Below, one piece after another: positions 41,704 to 54,665 of a stretch of 64,000 nucleotides of DNA. The DNA lies in NCBI RefSeq assembly GCF_003086295.3, contig NC_092048.1, positions 87,710,626 to 87,774,625 of the forward strand, read 5' to 3'. Position 1 is the first letter of the stretch. Each line of letters starts with the position of its first letter. The position numbers were made by a program, and so were the translations under genes. The notes beneath the pieces were generated by a model, which ran no database searches, was not told where the DNA came from, and worked only from the letters and a program-made list of their open reading frames with translations. The DNA comes from Arachis hypogaea (taxonomy: Eukaryota; Streptophyta; Magnoliopsida; Fabales; Fabaceae).

Positions 41704-44490
41704 TCCTAAGATCAAAGACGCTCACATTTGGAAGAGTCTTTGCAAGGCTTAGAAAGTGTTGAAAGATGAGTTTGCTCGATGTATTCGGAATTAGTGCATG
41801 AATTCCCACACTCCATACAATTGTACCAGCAAGTGCACTGGGTCGTCCAAGTAGTACCTGAGCGAGTCAGGGTCGATCCCACGAGGATTGTGGTTTGAAG
41901 CAAGCTATGGTTATCTTGCAGGTCTTAGTCAGGTGAATTAGAAGTTGATGGATTAAGGCTTAATTGCATTAAAGGGAATAAAATAAAATACTCTGTAAAT
42001 TAAATGGAATTAGTAATAGGAATATAGTTAAGGATTAGAGTTGCTTTATCTTTCTAAATTAACTCTGGTAATACTATCCTCTTTTCTTGTGAATGATTTC
42101 TTCTATGGCAGGCTGTATGTGATCAACGCCATTGGCCGTGGACATCAATCTCCTCTGCTTCAGATCAAACGCCATTGGCCGTGGTCATCCAATATGAACG
42201 AGGGTGAAGCTCTAGCAATTCATTCTCTTGGCGATCCTACTCAAAACACCACAGACAAGGTCGAATCTTCCAGATCAGAGAATGCTGCTTCTTTGGGTTC
42301 TAGCCTCTACCACAGAGACCATAATCTCCCCGAAAATTGGCTGAACTGGTATCTCGAGAAGTCCCCAACGAAGTCATGGATTAGCCGTCTGAGAGATGTA
42401 TAATCAAGCTGGCGGTTTGCGCTTTCCAGTCACGTATTCACATGAACCCAAGTAGACACGGGTATTTGTTAGGCACGTGGTCCTAGTATGATGAACAGAT
42501 CTGATTGTCACTGATCATCCTATTCATCATGTTGAAGAACGAGTATACATCTTAGAATTAAATCAAACACGGATCGAAGAGAAACAGTAATACTTTTATT
42601 AATTCATAGGACTCGGCAGGACTCCTCCCCTCAACCTAGGAGGTTTAGAAACTCATACTGAAAGAAAATACAATGGTAAAAATGAAAATAATGTGAATGA
42701 TAGGCGAAGATCCTTAACAAAGAGTGATCTTCTACTTTAAATAGTAAACTAATGACTAGTTAGGGTAAAATAGTCTTTTTAGTGCTAAAATCCACTTCTG
42801 GGGCCCACTTGGTGAGTGCTTGGGCTGAGTTTTGATGAGATCCACATGCTAGGAAGCCTCTAGGGCGTTGAACGCTGGCTAGGGGATCCTCTTTGGGCGT
42901 TTGGACGCTGGTCTCTACTCCTTGGGCGCTGGACACCTAGAAGGGGGCAGGAGGCTAGCGTTGGACGCCAGTTTTGAGCCTTCTAATCTGAAACAAAGTA
43001 TAGACTATTATACATTTCTGGAAAACTCTAGAAGTCAGCTTTCCATAGCCATTGAGAAAGATCCATTTGGACTTTTGTAACTCCAAAAAATATCTTCCGA
43101 GTACAAGGATGTCAAATCTGGACAACATCTGCAATGCTTCCTCTGTCTCTGAATCAAACTTTTACTCTAGCTCCTCAATTTCAACCAGAAATTACCTAAA
43201 ATTGTACAAAAACATACAAACTCAAAGTGGAATCCAAAAATGTGAATTTAATACTAAAACCTATGAAAACTTAATAAAAATTAATTAAAACATACTAAAA
43301 ACTAAATAAAAACAATGCCAAAAAGCGTATAAAATATCTGCTCATTAGGAATTTGAACCGGAATTTTTTATTTTCTAGCTAGAGGAGAGAAGGGCAGTTA
43401 TCTAATGAAATGGATTATGTTCACATTTCTTATTTGAATCTCCGGATATAGGATATTTGGTCAGTTGGTAGGTGATATTTGGAGACTCTTTATTCCCATC
43501 TATCTCAGAATTTGAAAGATAACATTTTTTCTTACAATGCAAATGTGCAAACAGGTGCAGAAGTGGATTGGTATTGGTATGGGACTACATCCAAAATCTA
43601 TGATTCACACAATAGTTACTTGTGGTTGTGTATGTAGCTTTTTAGTTGGGAGGAACAAGAGAATTGGCTTTAGTTTTGGTACCAACTTGTTTCGAAAAAG
43701 CACAAATTTTTGGCTTGGCTGTGTCTTAGGAAAGCTCTTCTTATTGTAAGTTTTCGCTTCAGAAGAGGAATGTCGTCATCGGATATGTGCCCAACATATC
43801 TTTTTAGTCAGGAATTGGTTTTATATTGTATTCGGTATTGTCCGAAAGCTCAGCTTCTATGGCACACGTTGGATATTTCTTATCATCCTTTGGATTTGAA
43901 GAACTGGTTCTTGTATTATAGTAGAGAGCATCCGTTCAAGTTCTTTTCGGGACTTTGGTGGATATAGCGAGTAAGGAATAACGATATTTTTAATCCTCAT
44001 AAGATTTGACCTCTTGAAAAAGTGATTTGTCTTGCTTTAGTTTCAGAGAAAAGAGTTTATGAGTATTTTTGAATTACAACGTATGTCCCTCCCCTCTATT
44101 TTAAGTAATTTTTAGAATCCTCCATCTATAGGTACCCTCAAGATTAATTGTGATGCAAGTTATCCTGATTTTGGTGAAAGTATTGATTTTGCTTGCATTA
44201 TTGGAAATTGTAATGGGTGTTGGCAAAAGGGGTGTTTGGAAATGATTAAGAGCAATAGTATTCTTCAATATTATGCGACGGATTGTGTGGAGGCGTTTAA
44301 TCTTATTATTAATCATCAAAATTATTTTGGGTTTACTGATTCATTGTTACTCAAAATAAGGAATATTATGCATTCGAATTGACGAGTTAACTTTTGTTTG
44401 ATTATAAGAGATATAAATATGGTGGCGGACACCACAGTAAATATGGTAATGAGGTTACAATTCAATCAAGTGGAGCTTCCTTCTTCTTAA
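41704..44490 (+). pseudogene. L1-type LINE fragment: RT C-terminal region and RNase H (interrupted by solo LTR E)
   Basis: Coding remains of the end of a plant LINE polyprotein. CPKIKDAHIWKSLCKA then VLKDEFARCIRN lie before solo LTR E (41792-43347), and the reading resumes at 43353. At 43700-43960 a zf-RVT-like zinc-binding region is seen: WLCLRKALLIVSFRFRRG ... CPTYLFSQELVLYCIRYCP. Two of the expected metal ligands are Tyr (C to Y, H to Y). At 44140-44480 is an RNase H-like domain with LKINCDASYPDF (Asp), TDCVEAF, and RDINMVADTTVNM near the end. Many stops and frameshifts; long dead. No poly(A) tail clearly follows 44490. Confidence 0.7.
41792..43347 (-). mobile_element. Solo LTR E (element D-like family) inside the LINE
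   Basis: 1,556 bp. On the minus strand it starts TAATGAGCAGATATTTTATA and ends TGCACTA, matching the D LTR ends with TG to TA changes. Perfect GGAAT duplications at 41787-41791 and 43348-43352. It is diverged from D, and several GGCGTT motifs have decayed (42860-42970), so it is older or from a sister family. Confidence 0.88.
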
Positions 44491-44650
44491 AAAAAGTTTA
44501 AAAATTGTCTTAAGCGAAATTGCCCTTCTATTTAAGTAGTTTCTGACTTTTTCTTTTATTATTATTTAACTTATTTAAGTTTAAAAAATTCTAAATTAAT
44601 TTTATTGGCGTTGCACGATAATCTCAATTTCTTGTGATTGTACTTGATTT

Positions 44651-47600
44651 TGTAACACCCTAACTACCAAAACTCACGCTTCCGGCTGCGCGACTCTGAT
44701 AGCTGAGACATTACGACGACACTTATACTATTTAATACTAAAATATGAGCCTGTTTAAAACTTTAAACCGCAATACCGCTCCAAAAAAAATACTTTCGTT
44801 CGATAACGTACATCCATAGATACCATACAACTTACAAAGGCTCATAAAGAGTACATCCATATATATATACATAAAAATATATATAAATAATATTACAAAC
44901 AATAATCAATACAATTCCTATCCCTCTTACAGATTATATCAAGATAAAGGCGAGGGTACAATAAACCATAACTAAAACAATACAGAGTATCACAACAACA
45001 ATTAAATAAGCTCTTCGTAACTTCTGCGCCCATATCCTGAAAGGGGAAAAATGTAGGGGGGTGAGAACATCATCCTCGAAAGGGTTCTCAGTAGAGGGTT
45101 TTTGGGAATTACTGTAATAGGATACATGAAGATAAACCGTACCAGTGATTAATAACCGTCTTATGCCTCTTTTCAAAAACAACGGTTTACAATAAAAGTA
45201 AAGTCGGAAATCTTTTCTGAAAGAGGAACCATTCTATTCTCAAAACATCAAAGCCTTTCAAAAAGGTTTATCTATACTGTACCAAAATAGCTTTTCATAT
45301 TTTATTCTAAACCAGAAACACGAAACCAAAATCAACCATCGGTTCATCTCATTCCAACCACGGCCCTAGGCCCAAACAATCCAACCATCAACCAATCACC
45401 ACAATCCAACAGAGTCCCAGTAGCAAACACAAATAGGAAGATGCAAGCTCAAGAAAACAGTTATTGCAAGTAGAACAATTAGCAATTAATCACATAGGCA
45501 AACCAAGTATAATATGCACACCCAAACAATGTCACATAAATGCATATGATGCATGCCTGTCCCTAGTGGCTGATGATATCATCTGTCGGTTATATAGCCA
45601 ATCCGACACGTCCTGGTAGCTAACCATGGACAGAAACACCCCTCGCGGAGCAAGTAGGTTTGAGCTACAACCCCGTTGCTACTACCCGCTCAACCCAGAG
45701 CCAGTAGAACAACCACTACTGCGGCTACTACCCAAGCGGGTGTTTAAAAGCTCAACCTGGAGCGAGTGGAATCACCACTACTACCGCTACTACCCAGGCG
45801 TCACAACCTCTGACCTGGAGCAAGTGGGACGAACCACAACCCTTGCTACTGCCCAGGCATTTCAAGCATATATTCATTCAGTCCCAACCATGGATCAACA
45901 TCCATCTTAGCCATCCGGCTTAAATTCATAATTCATAGTCAGCCATACGGCCCATAACTCATTCGGCAATCAGCCATAAACTAATATCATACACAGCCAT
46001 TTCGGCTCACGGCTCAATCAAGAACCAGCCAATATTCATAATCATACACAGCCATTCCGGCTCACAACAAAACAACACTTCCACCATTCAACATCATCAA
46101 ATTCATAAAATCGGCATTTAAACCATAAATCACTTTTCTCAAGCCAGTTCACTTTGAAATCAAATTTCAACTCTTTTTAGCCTTGGCTTTAAAGATCTTA
46201 TTTCTCAAATCATCTCAGGCTCATAAGCCAAATTTACTCAAAGCGAGTTCCCTTTTTAAAACAAAGCCACTCTCGGCATTCTATTTCCAAAACTTTCAAA
46301 ACCATGGAAAGTTAAAGATTCATTTTGGGAACATTCAAAATCACCCATCCAACAATGAAATTTTATAACAAAAGTTCCTCGGCAGAGTCCTAAGTCTTTA
46401 AGGAAGGTCAACTTATATCAATTCCTTAAAATTCATTGAAACTCTTAAAATCATAGATTCTCGGTTCAAGTAAATAAAACTGAATTTACTATAAAACCGG
46501 CCATTCAAAATCACAAGTTCCAACCCGGTCCAAAAATCAACTCATTTGAAACGGAACCGGTTCATTTGAATCAAATCACATTCACGTTTCTTTTTGGAAT
46601 CCATTTTTCTAACTCTTCCAAAATGCCTCAAACTTAATTACTCAATCAAAAGTCTAGATTCTTTTAAAATCACTAAAAGCTCATTTTTATATTGAAATCA
46701 ATATTAGAGCATCATTCTTTCCTTCAGTGATTCAAACTGTACAAATAGTTCATTTCTAACTAAGCCGAACTCAACGCATAAAGTTCATTAAACAAATTAA
46801 GCTTGAAAACATAAATATTCAAATAATATAATTCCTCAAATCCAACCCTTTTTAAACATCTTTTCAAACAAGACTAGGATTTTGTAGAAATTTCGGCAGC
46901 ACCTCCCCTAAAACTTGGACTTTTGCCACCCGGTTCGGGTCCCAACTAAACCGTTTCTCATTCCTTTTCAACAGCCCAAAACCAGAAATCAATTCAAAAG
47001 CAAGCTAAATCCAACAGTCGCCTCAGTGGCATATCTCAAGAAAACCATTTCAAAATCAACTCAATATCAACCGATTTAACTCATTCCCAAAGCTTTAAAG
47101 AATCAGTTCAGCAATAAATCATTTATCAAAACCAAATCAATTAAAGCAACCCAGGCTGAATTTCAAGAGTATTCTATCTTTCACATCGTCAAAATAATTG
47201 ACTCAATTCAAACCAATCCTCAACGGATTAAACTCATATTTCAAATCTTTAAAGAATCAACTTTAAAACATTACATTTTACAAAGTCGCACAACAATTCA
47301 GCCAAGCAAACATTCATAAGCTTTCGAAACAATCAAATAATACATAAGGCCGATACAATCACCAAATACATATTTTCTCACATCAGTATCCATATGTCAT
47401 AATTCCAATACATAAAGTATAGTTTTGGAAAGCGCCCCTACCTCAAAACGCAATTCCATAACCCAAACGCCTCATCAAGTCCTTTTCGCCTCAACCCGAA
47501 CTGACGGCAACCAAAACCTCAGCTCCCAGCCACTTCGTAATAACCATAGCAACACTAATCGCAACATATAGTAATCAGGACTCGACCTCACGTTACCAAA

Positions 47601-49204
47601 ACTCATATTCATTAACCAACACAACCGAATACTAACGCAAGGCTTTTCGAAACATAATTTCTTACCGGAATAACAACACGAAGCAGCTGCGATTTCAAAC
47701 CGGCGGCAGCAACAGCTCCGGCGGCGGCCAGAAACTCCGGTGGATCAACTAGAAAAACCGCACAGCATCAAAACCATCTCAAAAACCAAAAAGGCAGAAA
47801 CCTCAAATAAAACCCTTACCGTAAGAGTTTTCCGGCGACGGCAGCGGGATTTTTGGGCGGCAGGAGCGGCGGCTTGAACAGCATCCAGGAGCTGGCAGCA
47901 GTGGCGATAGCTCCCTGCCTGCTCTTCCGGTTGCACTTCCTCTTCCTCAGATCGGACCGGTGGCAGACCTCCCCCCACTCAATGGCGCTTCTCTCCCTCG
48001 ATTGGCCTTCTTCCACCCATGAGCTCCTCCCTCAACAGACCAGAGAAGCAGAAACGAAGCTCCATCAATGGTGGCTTGGACCACAAGGACCCAGGCAGCG
48101 GCGACGGCAACCTCCAAAACGGCGGTCATGGCCTGGCAGCGGCGGAGAAAGTCCACTCCTTCGCAGCTCTCTCTCTCTCTCACCTCAGTCCTGACTCGCA
48201 GCAAGGTGGCTTCTCGGACGGCAGCAGCGGATTTTCCCTGGACGGCAGTGGCGGCGCGACAGCCCCGAGCAATGCGGCAAGGGACGACGTCGCTCTTCCT
48301 TCTCCTCTGGCTTCGTGCTCGCCGACAGTGGCACAAGTGGCGGCGATAAAACCCTAGTGGTGGCGGCGGCTCAGCAGGGACTGCGGCAAGGCGACGCTCA
48401 TCCTCGCGACGACGTCCTCCATTAACGGCGATGGTGAGGACCTCAACGGTGGTGACGAAGTGGCTCCGACGGCGCACGAACCTTCTCCCTCTCGCCCTCC
48501 ACTTCTCCCTCACTCGGACCTCTGTCCTTCGCGCGGTTCTGGCGGCGAGGCGCGGCGGGGCACGCAGCGGGCCGAGAACAGTGTGACAGCGGCGAGCCTT
48601 GGCTGTGGCGTCGTCCCTTCCTTCTCTTCCCCTGTCGCAGCTTTTTCTTCCCCCTTCCCCCTTCCGTTCCTTCCTTCCATGTTTCTGTGAATGAGGGTGA
48701 AAGGGAAGCAACTGGGGTGCGGCTGGTGGGTTAGGGATTAGGGTTTTATTTTGAAAATTAGAGTTAAGGGCATTATGGTAATTTTAAATAAAATTGGAAA
48801 TAATATAATAGTTGGGAAAAATTTCTAATCCAACAATAATAATGTATAGAAATACTACTTGCTCATATTTTATATTTTATTTCCAATAAAATGTCCAAAT
48901 TCAATAATTAGAAATAATATAATTAAACCATTTATTTTTCAAAGTAACAGTATTAATATTTTATTTAATCCGAGTCATATAAAAATCCTTATTATTTCAT
49001 AACTATCAACTTTATACTTTGAATATAGAAAATAATCCAATAATTATAAAATTGGATAATAATCATAACTTATCTCAAATCCAATAAATCAAAACTTGCC
49101 ATAATTATCTTTAATAAAATAATCTCTAAAATTAAGGCTATAAATAACTGTAGGATTTGAGACTTGATCATAATAAGACTTTTCAAAGATTCTGGATCTT
49201 TACA
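44651..49204 (-). mobile_element. Solo LTR H, 4.55 kb, chromovirus-like
   Basis: Plus-strand ends TGTAACACCC and CTTTACA with perfect GATTT duplications (44646-44650 and 49205-49209). Orientation is minus: read that way, it shares the GGACAGGCATGCATCAT phrase (45550) in the same relative place as the LTR of C, and ends GTTAGGGTGTTACA. A GC-rich region at 47690-48700 contains long frames on both strands (for example 254 codons at 47947-48711) of low complexity, rich in Ala, Arg and Ser. I read it as the GC-rich leader of the LTR and not a gene. AAACCCTAAT at about 48733 lies upstream of it in the transcript sense. No internal retroelement sequence is present. Confidence 0.82.
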
Positions 49205-49209
49205 GATTT

Positions 49210-49905
49210 ATTTTGGTTATTTCCCTTTATATAAGTGAGAAGGTTAGTAAATAACTAAATATTATAAATCCCGCTGATGTTGACGGCCTCACAAATAGTT
49301 CGCAAGATTTTCTTTTTTTTTTTTTTTAAGGAAAAGTCTAGAGCCAACAGATTTATTAAAATTTGGTCAACATTTAACTAGCAAAAGAAAAATAAGTGAT
49401 TATCCACTATTAGATGAAATCTCACACCATTAAATACATTATTAATGGTTAGTTGATAGCTACAACTCACAAAATCTACTGCTTCTAGCACTCCTCTTTT
49501 TTTAATATATGAACAAGAAAAAATATAAAAAATTAATTTTTAATTAAATAATAGTAACTAACTTTTTTTAAGATTTATAATTTAATAATATAATTAAAGA
49601 ATTAAAATTAAAAAATAATTTTAAAATAAAAATTTTAAAATTAAAAAATTAATTAATATTAACTAAATAATTTTCTATCATTTCTCTTTGCATATACACA
49701 AAATTCGGAGATGACTACCTGAGTTTGACATCGGGTCTTAGATTCAAGGAATGCTTATAAAAAAACTTGATGAACCCACATTATTTTAGAGGGATGAAAT
49801 ATATTTCAGGAAAATTTTTAAATGTAATCGAAATATTAATATTCTAATAATTTTAACTATTAATTTTAATTAATATATATTATATATTTTTTTATAATTA
49901 AAAAT
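49210..49905. other. AT-rich DNA with a possible MITE
   Basis: No gene. A 160-bp stretch at 49334-49494 has imperfect terminal inverted repeats: AGTCTAGAGCCAACAGA at the left and, on the minus strand at the right, AGTGCTAGAAGCAGTAGA. It may be a miniature inverted-repeat element; no clear target duplication. The rest is AT-rich without recognised content. Confidence 0.3.
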
Positions 49906-49916
49906 TAAAATTATTA

Positions 49917-50006
49917 AGCCAATGAGTTATAGCTCAAATGGCATAGTCTCTTCATACTCAATTAAGAGGTTGTGGGTTCAAATCTCTTATTTTTGATAAA
50001 AAAAAA
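49917..50006 (+). mobile_element. tRNA-derived SINE, monomer
   Basis: About 90 bp. Box A-like TAGCTCAAATGG and box B-like GGTTCAAATCTC of an RNA polymerase III promoter lie about 42 bases apart; a poly(A) tail ends it. Flanked by an 11-bp direct repeat TAAAATTATTA (49906-49916 and 50007-50017), as expected for LINE-driven insertion. Confidence 0.75.
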
Positions 50007-50017
50007 TAAAATTATTA

Positions 50018-50716
50018 GAAAGTATACCTAGTATACTTAAAATTCTTTATATATAATACTTTCGCCTCCTAACTTTTTTGGACTCCGCAAGTGGCAAGTT
50101 ACTTTCATTCTGATGCTGGTGCTGAACTGCACCATATTATCGACCAAAGCTCTCACCCAAACCTAACCCACACAACTTAATTCAATCATATTATTGTATA
50201 AAAACGAAGTATACATAGATAGTAGTTTTTAATTTTCAAAAGACGATGTTAGAGAGTCAATATTTTTAATGTAAAAAAAATTAGTTAGTATTAATTTAAA
50301 TATAAATAAAATAAAATAAAAAAGAAAAGTGAGTCATCTAAATTTTTTTCTTTAAAACTCTTTTTTCTCTCCATACATAATATATTTTTAAAAAAAAAAA
50401 AAAAAAACTGTCTTAATAAATTGTGAATATCTAGTATATTCGCCATGAAAAAATTGATCAATAAAATACTTATTTAAATACACCCAAAAAAAAAATAGAA
50501 GCCAATTTTAAATAATGATTATAATTTATAAGGCTATATATGATGAAAGCTCATCACTATTTATTAATTTGTCACTACCGGATAATGGAATCCTTTGAAA
50601 ATTAATAAAGTTGAGCTTTCACTTTCGGTCATTCCAAACTCCCCACTTCAATAAACTTTAGTTCCATAATTTAAGTCCATCCTCCAGGGTAATACTAATA
50701 CGGACAACTCCTACTA
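50018..50716. other. AT-rich intergenic DNA
   Basis: I see no gene, RNA or clear repeat. There is an A run at 50387-50407. Confidence 0.5.
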
Positions 50717-50732
50717 AGGTTAAGAATAAGCT

Positions 50733-50911
50733 CTTTTTTTTTTATCGAAGATATGGAGATTCGAACTCGTAACTTCTTAATTGAGTATGGAGAGACTATG
50801 TCATTTGAGCTATTGCTTCTTGGCAAAAATTTAAAAAGATAGGAGACTCAAACCCGCAACCTCTTAATTGAGTATGGGGAGTTTATGCCATTTAAGCTAT
50901 TACTCATTGGC
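50733..50911 (-). mobile_element. Dimeric tRNA-derived SINE
   Basis: Two head-to-tail copies of the same SINE as at 49917, read on the minus strand: first unit 50911-50826, second 50825-50744, then a poly(A) tail (T run on plus). Each unit has box A (TAGCTTAAATGG; TAGCTCAAATGA) and box B (GGTTTGAGTCTC; AGTTCGAATCTC). A 16-bp target duplication AGGTTAAGAATAAGCT (50717-50732 and 50912-50927) encloses both units, so the pair inserted as one molecule. Confidence 0.82.
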
Positions 50912-50927
50912 AGGTTAAGAATAAGCT

Positions 50928-51332
50928 TTAGAGGCGAAATTAAAAAGGATGTCATTCTGATTATCATTTCAAATTGTGATTAATAATGAAATTCAAACCT
51001 AAGTCGTCACACATGTAGATCGAAATAATTATTCATTTATATAAATAAAATGATTTTTTTTCCTTCGCAAACTATTTAAATGATACTCTTCTATTTTCTA
51101 TTTAAAATGTGCAATTTTCTTGCAACATTAAAATAATTTACTATTTAGTCTATTTGATCAAAACATTTTTCAATAAAGATTATAATTATAATTATATATA
51201 TTAGTAATAATTATTTATTTGATAATAATAATATAAATATATTTATTATTAATGCAATAAATTTCATTTATTTTAAATATTTTATATTATGTAATAAAAT
51301 ATAAAATAAGTTTATTACAATAACAAAAATAG

Positions 51333-51385
<53 letters not shown>

Positions 51386-52385
51386 ATAAAAGAGATATGA
51401 GAATTTTTGAAGTTTTCTTCATGTTATATAACATATAAAAATATATTTTTACTATTTCCAATAGTCAAACACTCAAACTCAAGATCTCTTGGTTATAAGT
51501 TATAACATTAAATATTTACCCTCTTAACTAACCTTATATTTGTTATTATTATACATATTTTTAACTTATAAAAATATGGATAGCTATTAATCTATTAGTT
51601 ATTATAATAAGTTGAATCAATCAGATAATTATATATATATAATGATTATTGAAAGATATTTTAATCACATTAAATGAAAAATATTATTTAATTTTAATAT
51701 TATAAAGAAAGAAGTACATGTTTTATTAAAAAAAGAAAATATTATTCAGATATCTTATCACAGGAAAATATTATTTTCTCATTTATATATATCGTCACTA
51801 ATAAAAGTTTTGGTGGCATGGTCATTACCAGAAATGAGAACCCAGAAAGGCTGACGAATAGATGATAATACCTAATGAATAATGTTTTATTTCACAAAAA
51901 TGTTTAATAATACAAAAAAAATTAATTAAAAATAATTATAATTTATCTTTTTTTTTAGGATCTTATTTTATTTTATTTAGTATTTATTAATTATTATAAT
52001 AATTAATAAATACTAAATAAAATAAATTTTGACCTTTTTTTGTCTTTCTAGCATTTATGTTATTTTATATCTTGGTTTCTAAGGTCCAAAGCAAGTAATA
52101 AAGTGTAGCAAAAGAAAGGGTAATGGTAGAGATTCACAAGTAAATAGTACCCAATAATGCAACTACTACATACTAATTAGCTACATGTAAATCTATATAT
52201 GGTAGCTTAATTATGTTAACTCGAAAACCAGAATTAAAAGAAGTGATAGCGCAATTACTCCCTAGCTAGTAGCTACTGCATAGTTTGATTATTATTTTGG
52301 ATGTTCTCGTGACGACACTGTTCTTTATAGCGTGGAATATGGAAAGAATATAATATTAAAAATCTTGTTAGATAATCGACAAGAA
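50928..52385. other. AT-rich intergenic DNA with (TTA)n
   Basis: No gene supported. An uninterrupted TTA microsatellite of about 16 units is at 51333-51381. From 52080 to 52340 the sequence is less repetitive but carries no recognisable coding or RNA feature. Confidence 0.5.
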
Positions 52386-53230
52386 TCTATTCTATTATAT
52401 AAAAATCGAATTTCTATCCTTAATAATAGAATTGACATGGCATATTTTTTAGAGTATTTTTTGATTTATTTCTTTTAACTCATTAAATACAAGTTATTAT
52501 GATAAACTAACTATATCAACTAATTGATTTGATTAGATATATAATTTATTATAATTTATATCAATTTGATTTGATAATATTTCCTAAATTATTTATTTTA
52601 ATATTCTATTAGTATTTTTTAATTTATTTTTTTATTTATTAAACTAAATTTATTGTGTGTACTAATTAATTAATTTGATTAATTTATTAGTCATTAAAAT
52701 AATAAATCTATGAATAAAATAGGTAATTGAGATATTTTCAACTAATAATTAAATCAAATCAAATCATATATATTGAGCGAAATTCAAATTATGTGAATTA
52801 ATGACTAAATTAAATAAGATAATTTCTTACTTATTCAAGTTGAGTGCAATAAATACAAATTAATTTTGTTAGATAATGATAGTTGTCTAATCTACTATAT
52901 ATAGATGGCCACACAAAATTATAAGAATCGTGATTTTTATCGCTCTTGCTATTTCAAGTTTTCAACTCTTATTTTCTTCTTTTTTTTTTCTTTATGTATA
53001 ATTTCTTTTATATATAAATGTACCCAAAATGAGAAAGTAGGGATGAGTGTTTTATTGATTGTTTGTTTGATGAATATATCTCAATTTAGATATTCTACTA
53101 CTGTGGATAGAAATTGACCTGTAGCAATTTAAAGTGGCCAATGTATTTTTTTATAGTATTAGATAGAAGAATATTTGTTAAAATGAATATACCCATTATA
53201 ATGATTTTTTTTCAATTGTTATATTTTTAT
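52386..53230. repeat. Duplicated segment, copy 1
   Basis: Starts TCTATTCTATTATATAAAAA and matches 53732-54562 along its length by eye, diverged with small indels. Shared phrases include TTTCTTTTAACTCATTAAAT, CACACAAAATTATAA, and AATGAATATACCCATT. The TC start could fit a non-autonomous Helitron, but no terminal hairpin with CTRR was found. A 70-codon frame at 52905 is not conserved in copy 2. Confidence 0.5.
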
Positions 53231-53731
53231 ATCAGTCGTGTAAATTCTTCGAAGGTACAAGATAATAAAATAGGTTGACTTTAATATCATTAGAAGCTAA
53301 ATTTAATTGTTTAAATAAGCACCACTAATTATATTAAAAAATAATTTTGTAATAATAATATGATTTACATATTAGTTTTTTCGTGTAAATTCATTTCAAA
53401 ATGTAGAAATTAAACTCAATTACGCTAAAATTTTAAAGGTAATATAGAATTTGACGACAAAATTAACATTTATTAACGAAATAAATTTATTTATGGCTAT
53501 TTTCTAACTATAAATAATAACAAGACTTATGAAAAAATATTAATGTCATCATTTTTATTAATTAAATCATAATATTAGGTAGTTGATAGTTTCATAAGCA
53601 AAAATTATTAAGTAATTACGTAAAAATTAGCAACGAACAAGCAATAAGAATTTAGAAAAAATCTATTATATAATACTAATTTCATAATTAAAATAGGTCA
53701 CATATCATATTCTCATATATTCTATTTATTA
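53231..53731. other. AT-rich DNA between duplicated segments
   Basis: No feature seen. Confidence 0.4.
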
Positions 53732-54562
53732 TCTATTCTATTATATAAAAATTAGGTTTCTGCAACTTAATGATGGAGTTGATATGACATGTTTATAAGA
53801 GTGTTTAGCAATTTGTTTCTTTTAACTCATTAAATATAATTTATTATGATAAATTAACTATATCAATTAATTAATTTGATTAGATATTTAAATATCACAT
53901 AATTTATTACAATTTATATCAATTTAATTTGATAGTATTTTTTAAATTATTTCTTTTAATATTATATTAGTATTTATTTATTTATTTTTTAATTTATTAA
54001 ATAAAATTAATTATACTAATTATCTGTATTAATTAATTAGATTAGATTAATTAATTAATTATTAAAATAATAAATCTATGAATAAAATAGGTTCTCGAGA
54101 TATTTTTCACTAATAATTAAATCAAATCATATTTATTAAATTAAATTTAAATCGTGTGAATTAAGGACTAAATTAAAATAAGATAATTTTTAAATTATTC
54201 AAATTGAATGAAATAAATAAAATTAATTTTGTTAGATAATCATGGTTTTTTGGTCTTCTATATATAGATAACCACACAAAATTATAAAAATCATTATTTT
54301 TATCGCTTTTGCTATTTCAACTTTTTTTTATGTATAAATGTACTCAAAATGAGAAGTTATGGATGAGTGTTTCATTAATTATTTGTTTGATAAATATTAT
54401 AATCTGAAAATGTCTCAACTTAGGCATTATACTGCTGTCGATAGAAGTTGAATCTCTAATAATTCAGGGTGACCATGATATTTTTTATAGTATTACATAG
54501 AAAAATATTTTTTAAAATGAATATACCCATTGTAATTAATTTTCTTTGTCAATCTGTTATCT
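53732..54562. repeat. Duplicated segment, copy 2
   Basis: Same orientation as copy 1, offset 1,346 bp. Begins TCTATTCTATTATATAAAAA. See copy 1. Confidence 0.5.
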
Positions 54563-54665
54563 TTTACCTAACAAACAATATCCATGTTGTATTATTTTCA
54601 TGAGAAGCTATACATAATTGATTAATAATTCTATATATAAAAATACTTATGTAGTAACTAAATAC

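Noticed and set aside
47947..48711. 254-codon frame on the minus strand in solo LTR H
   Set aside because: Low-complexity Arg/Ala-rich translation, overlapping equally long frames on the other strand, inside a GC-rich LTR leader. No family recognised.
49917..50006. tRNA gene
   Set aside because: Only box A- and box B-like segments are present; no cloverleaf with acceptor stem, and poly(A) plus target duplication show a SINE.
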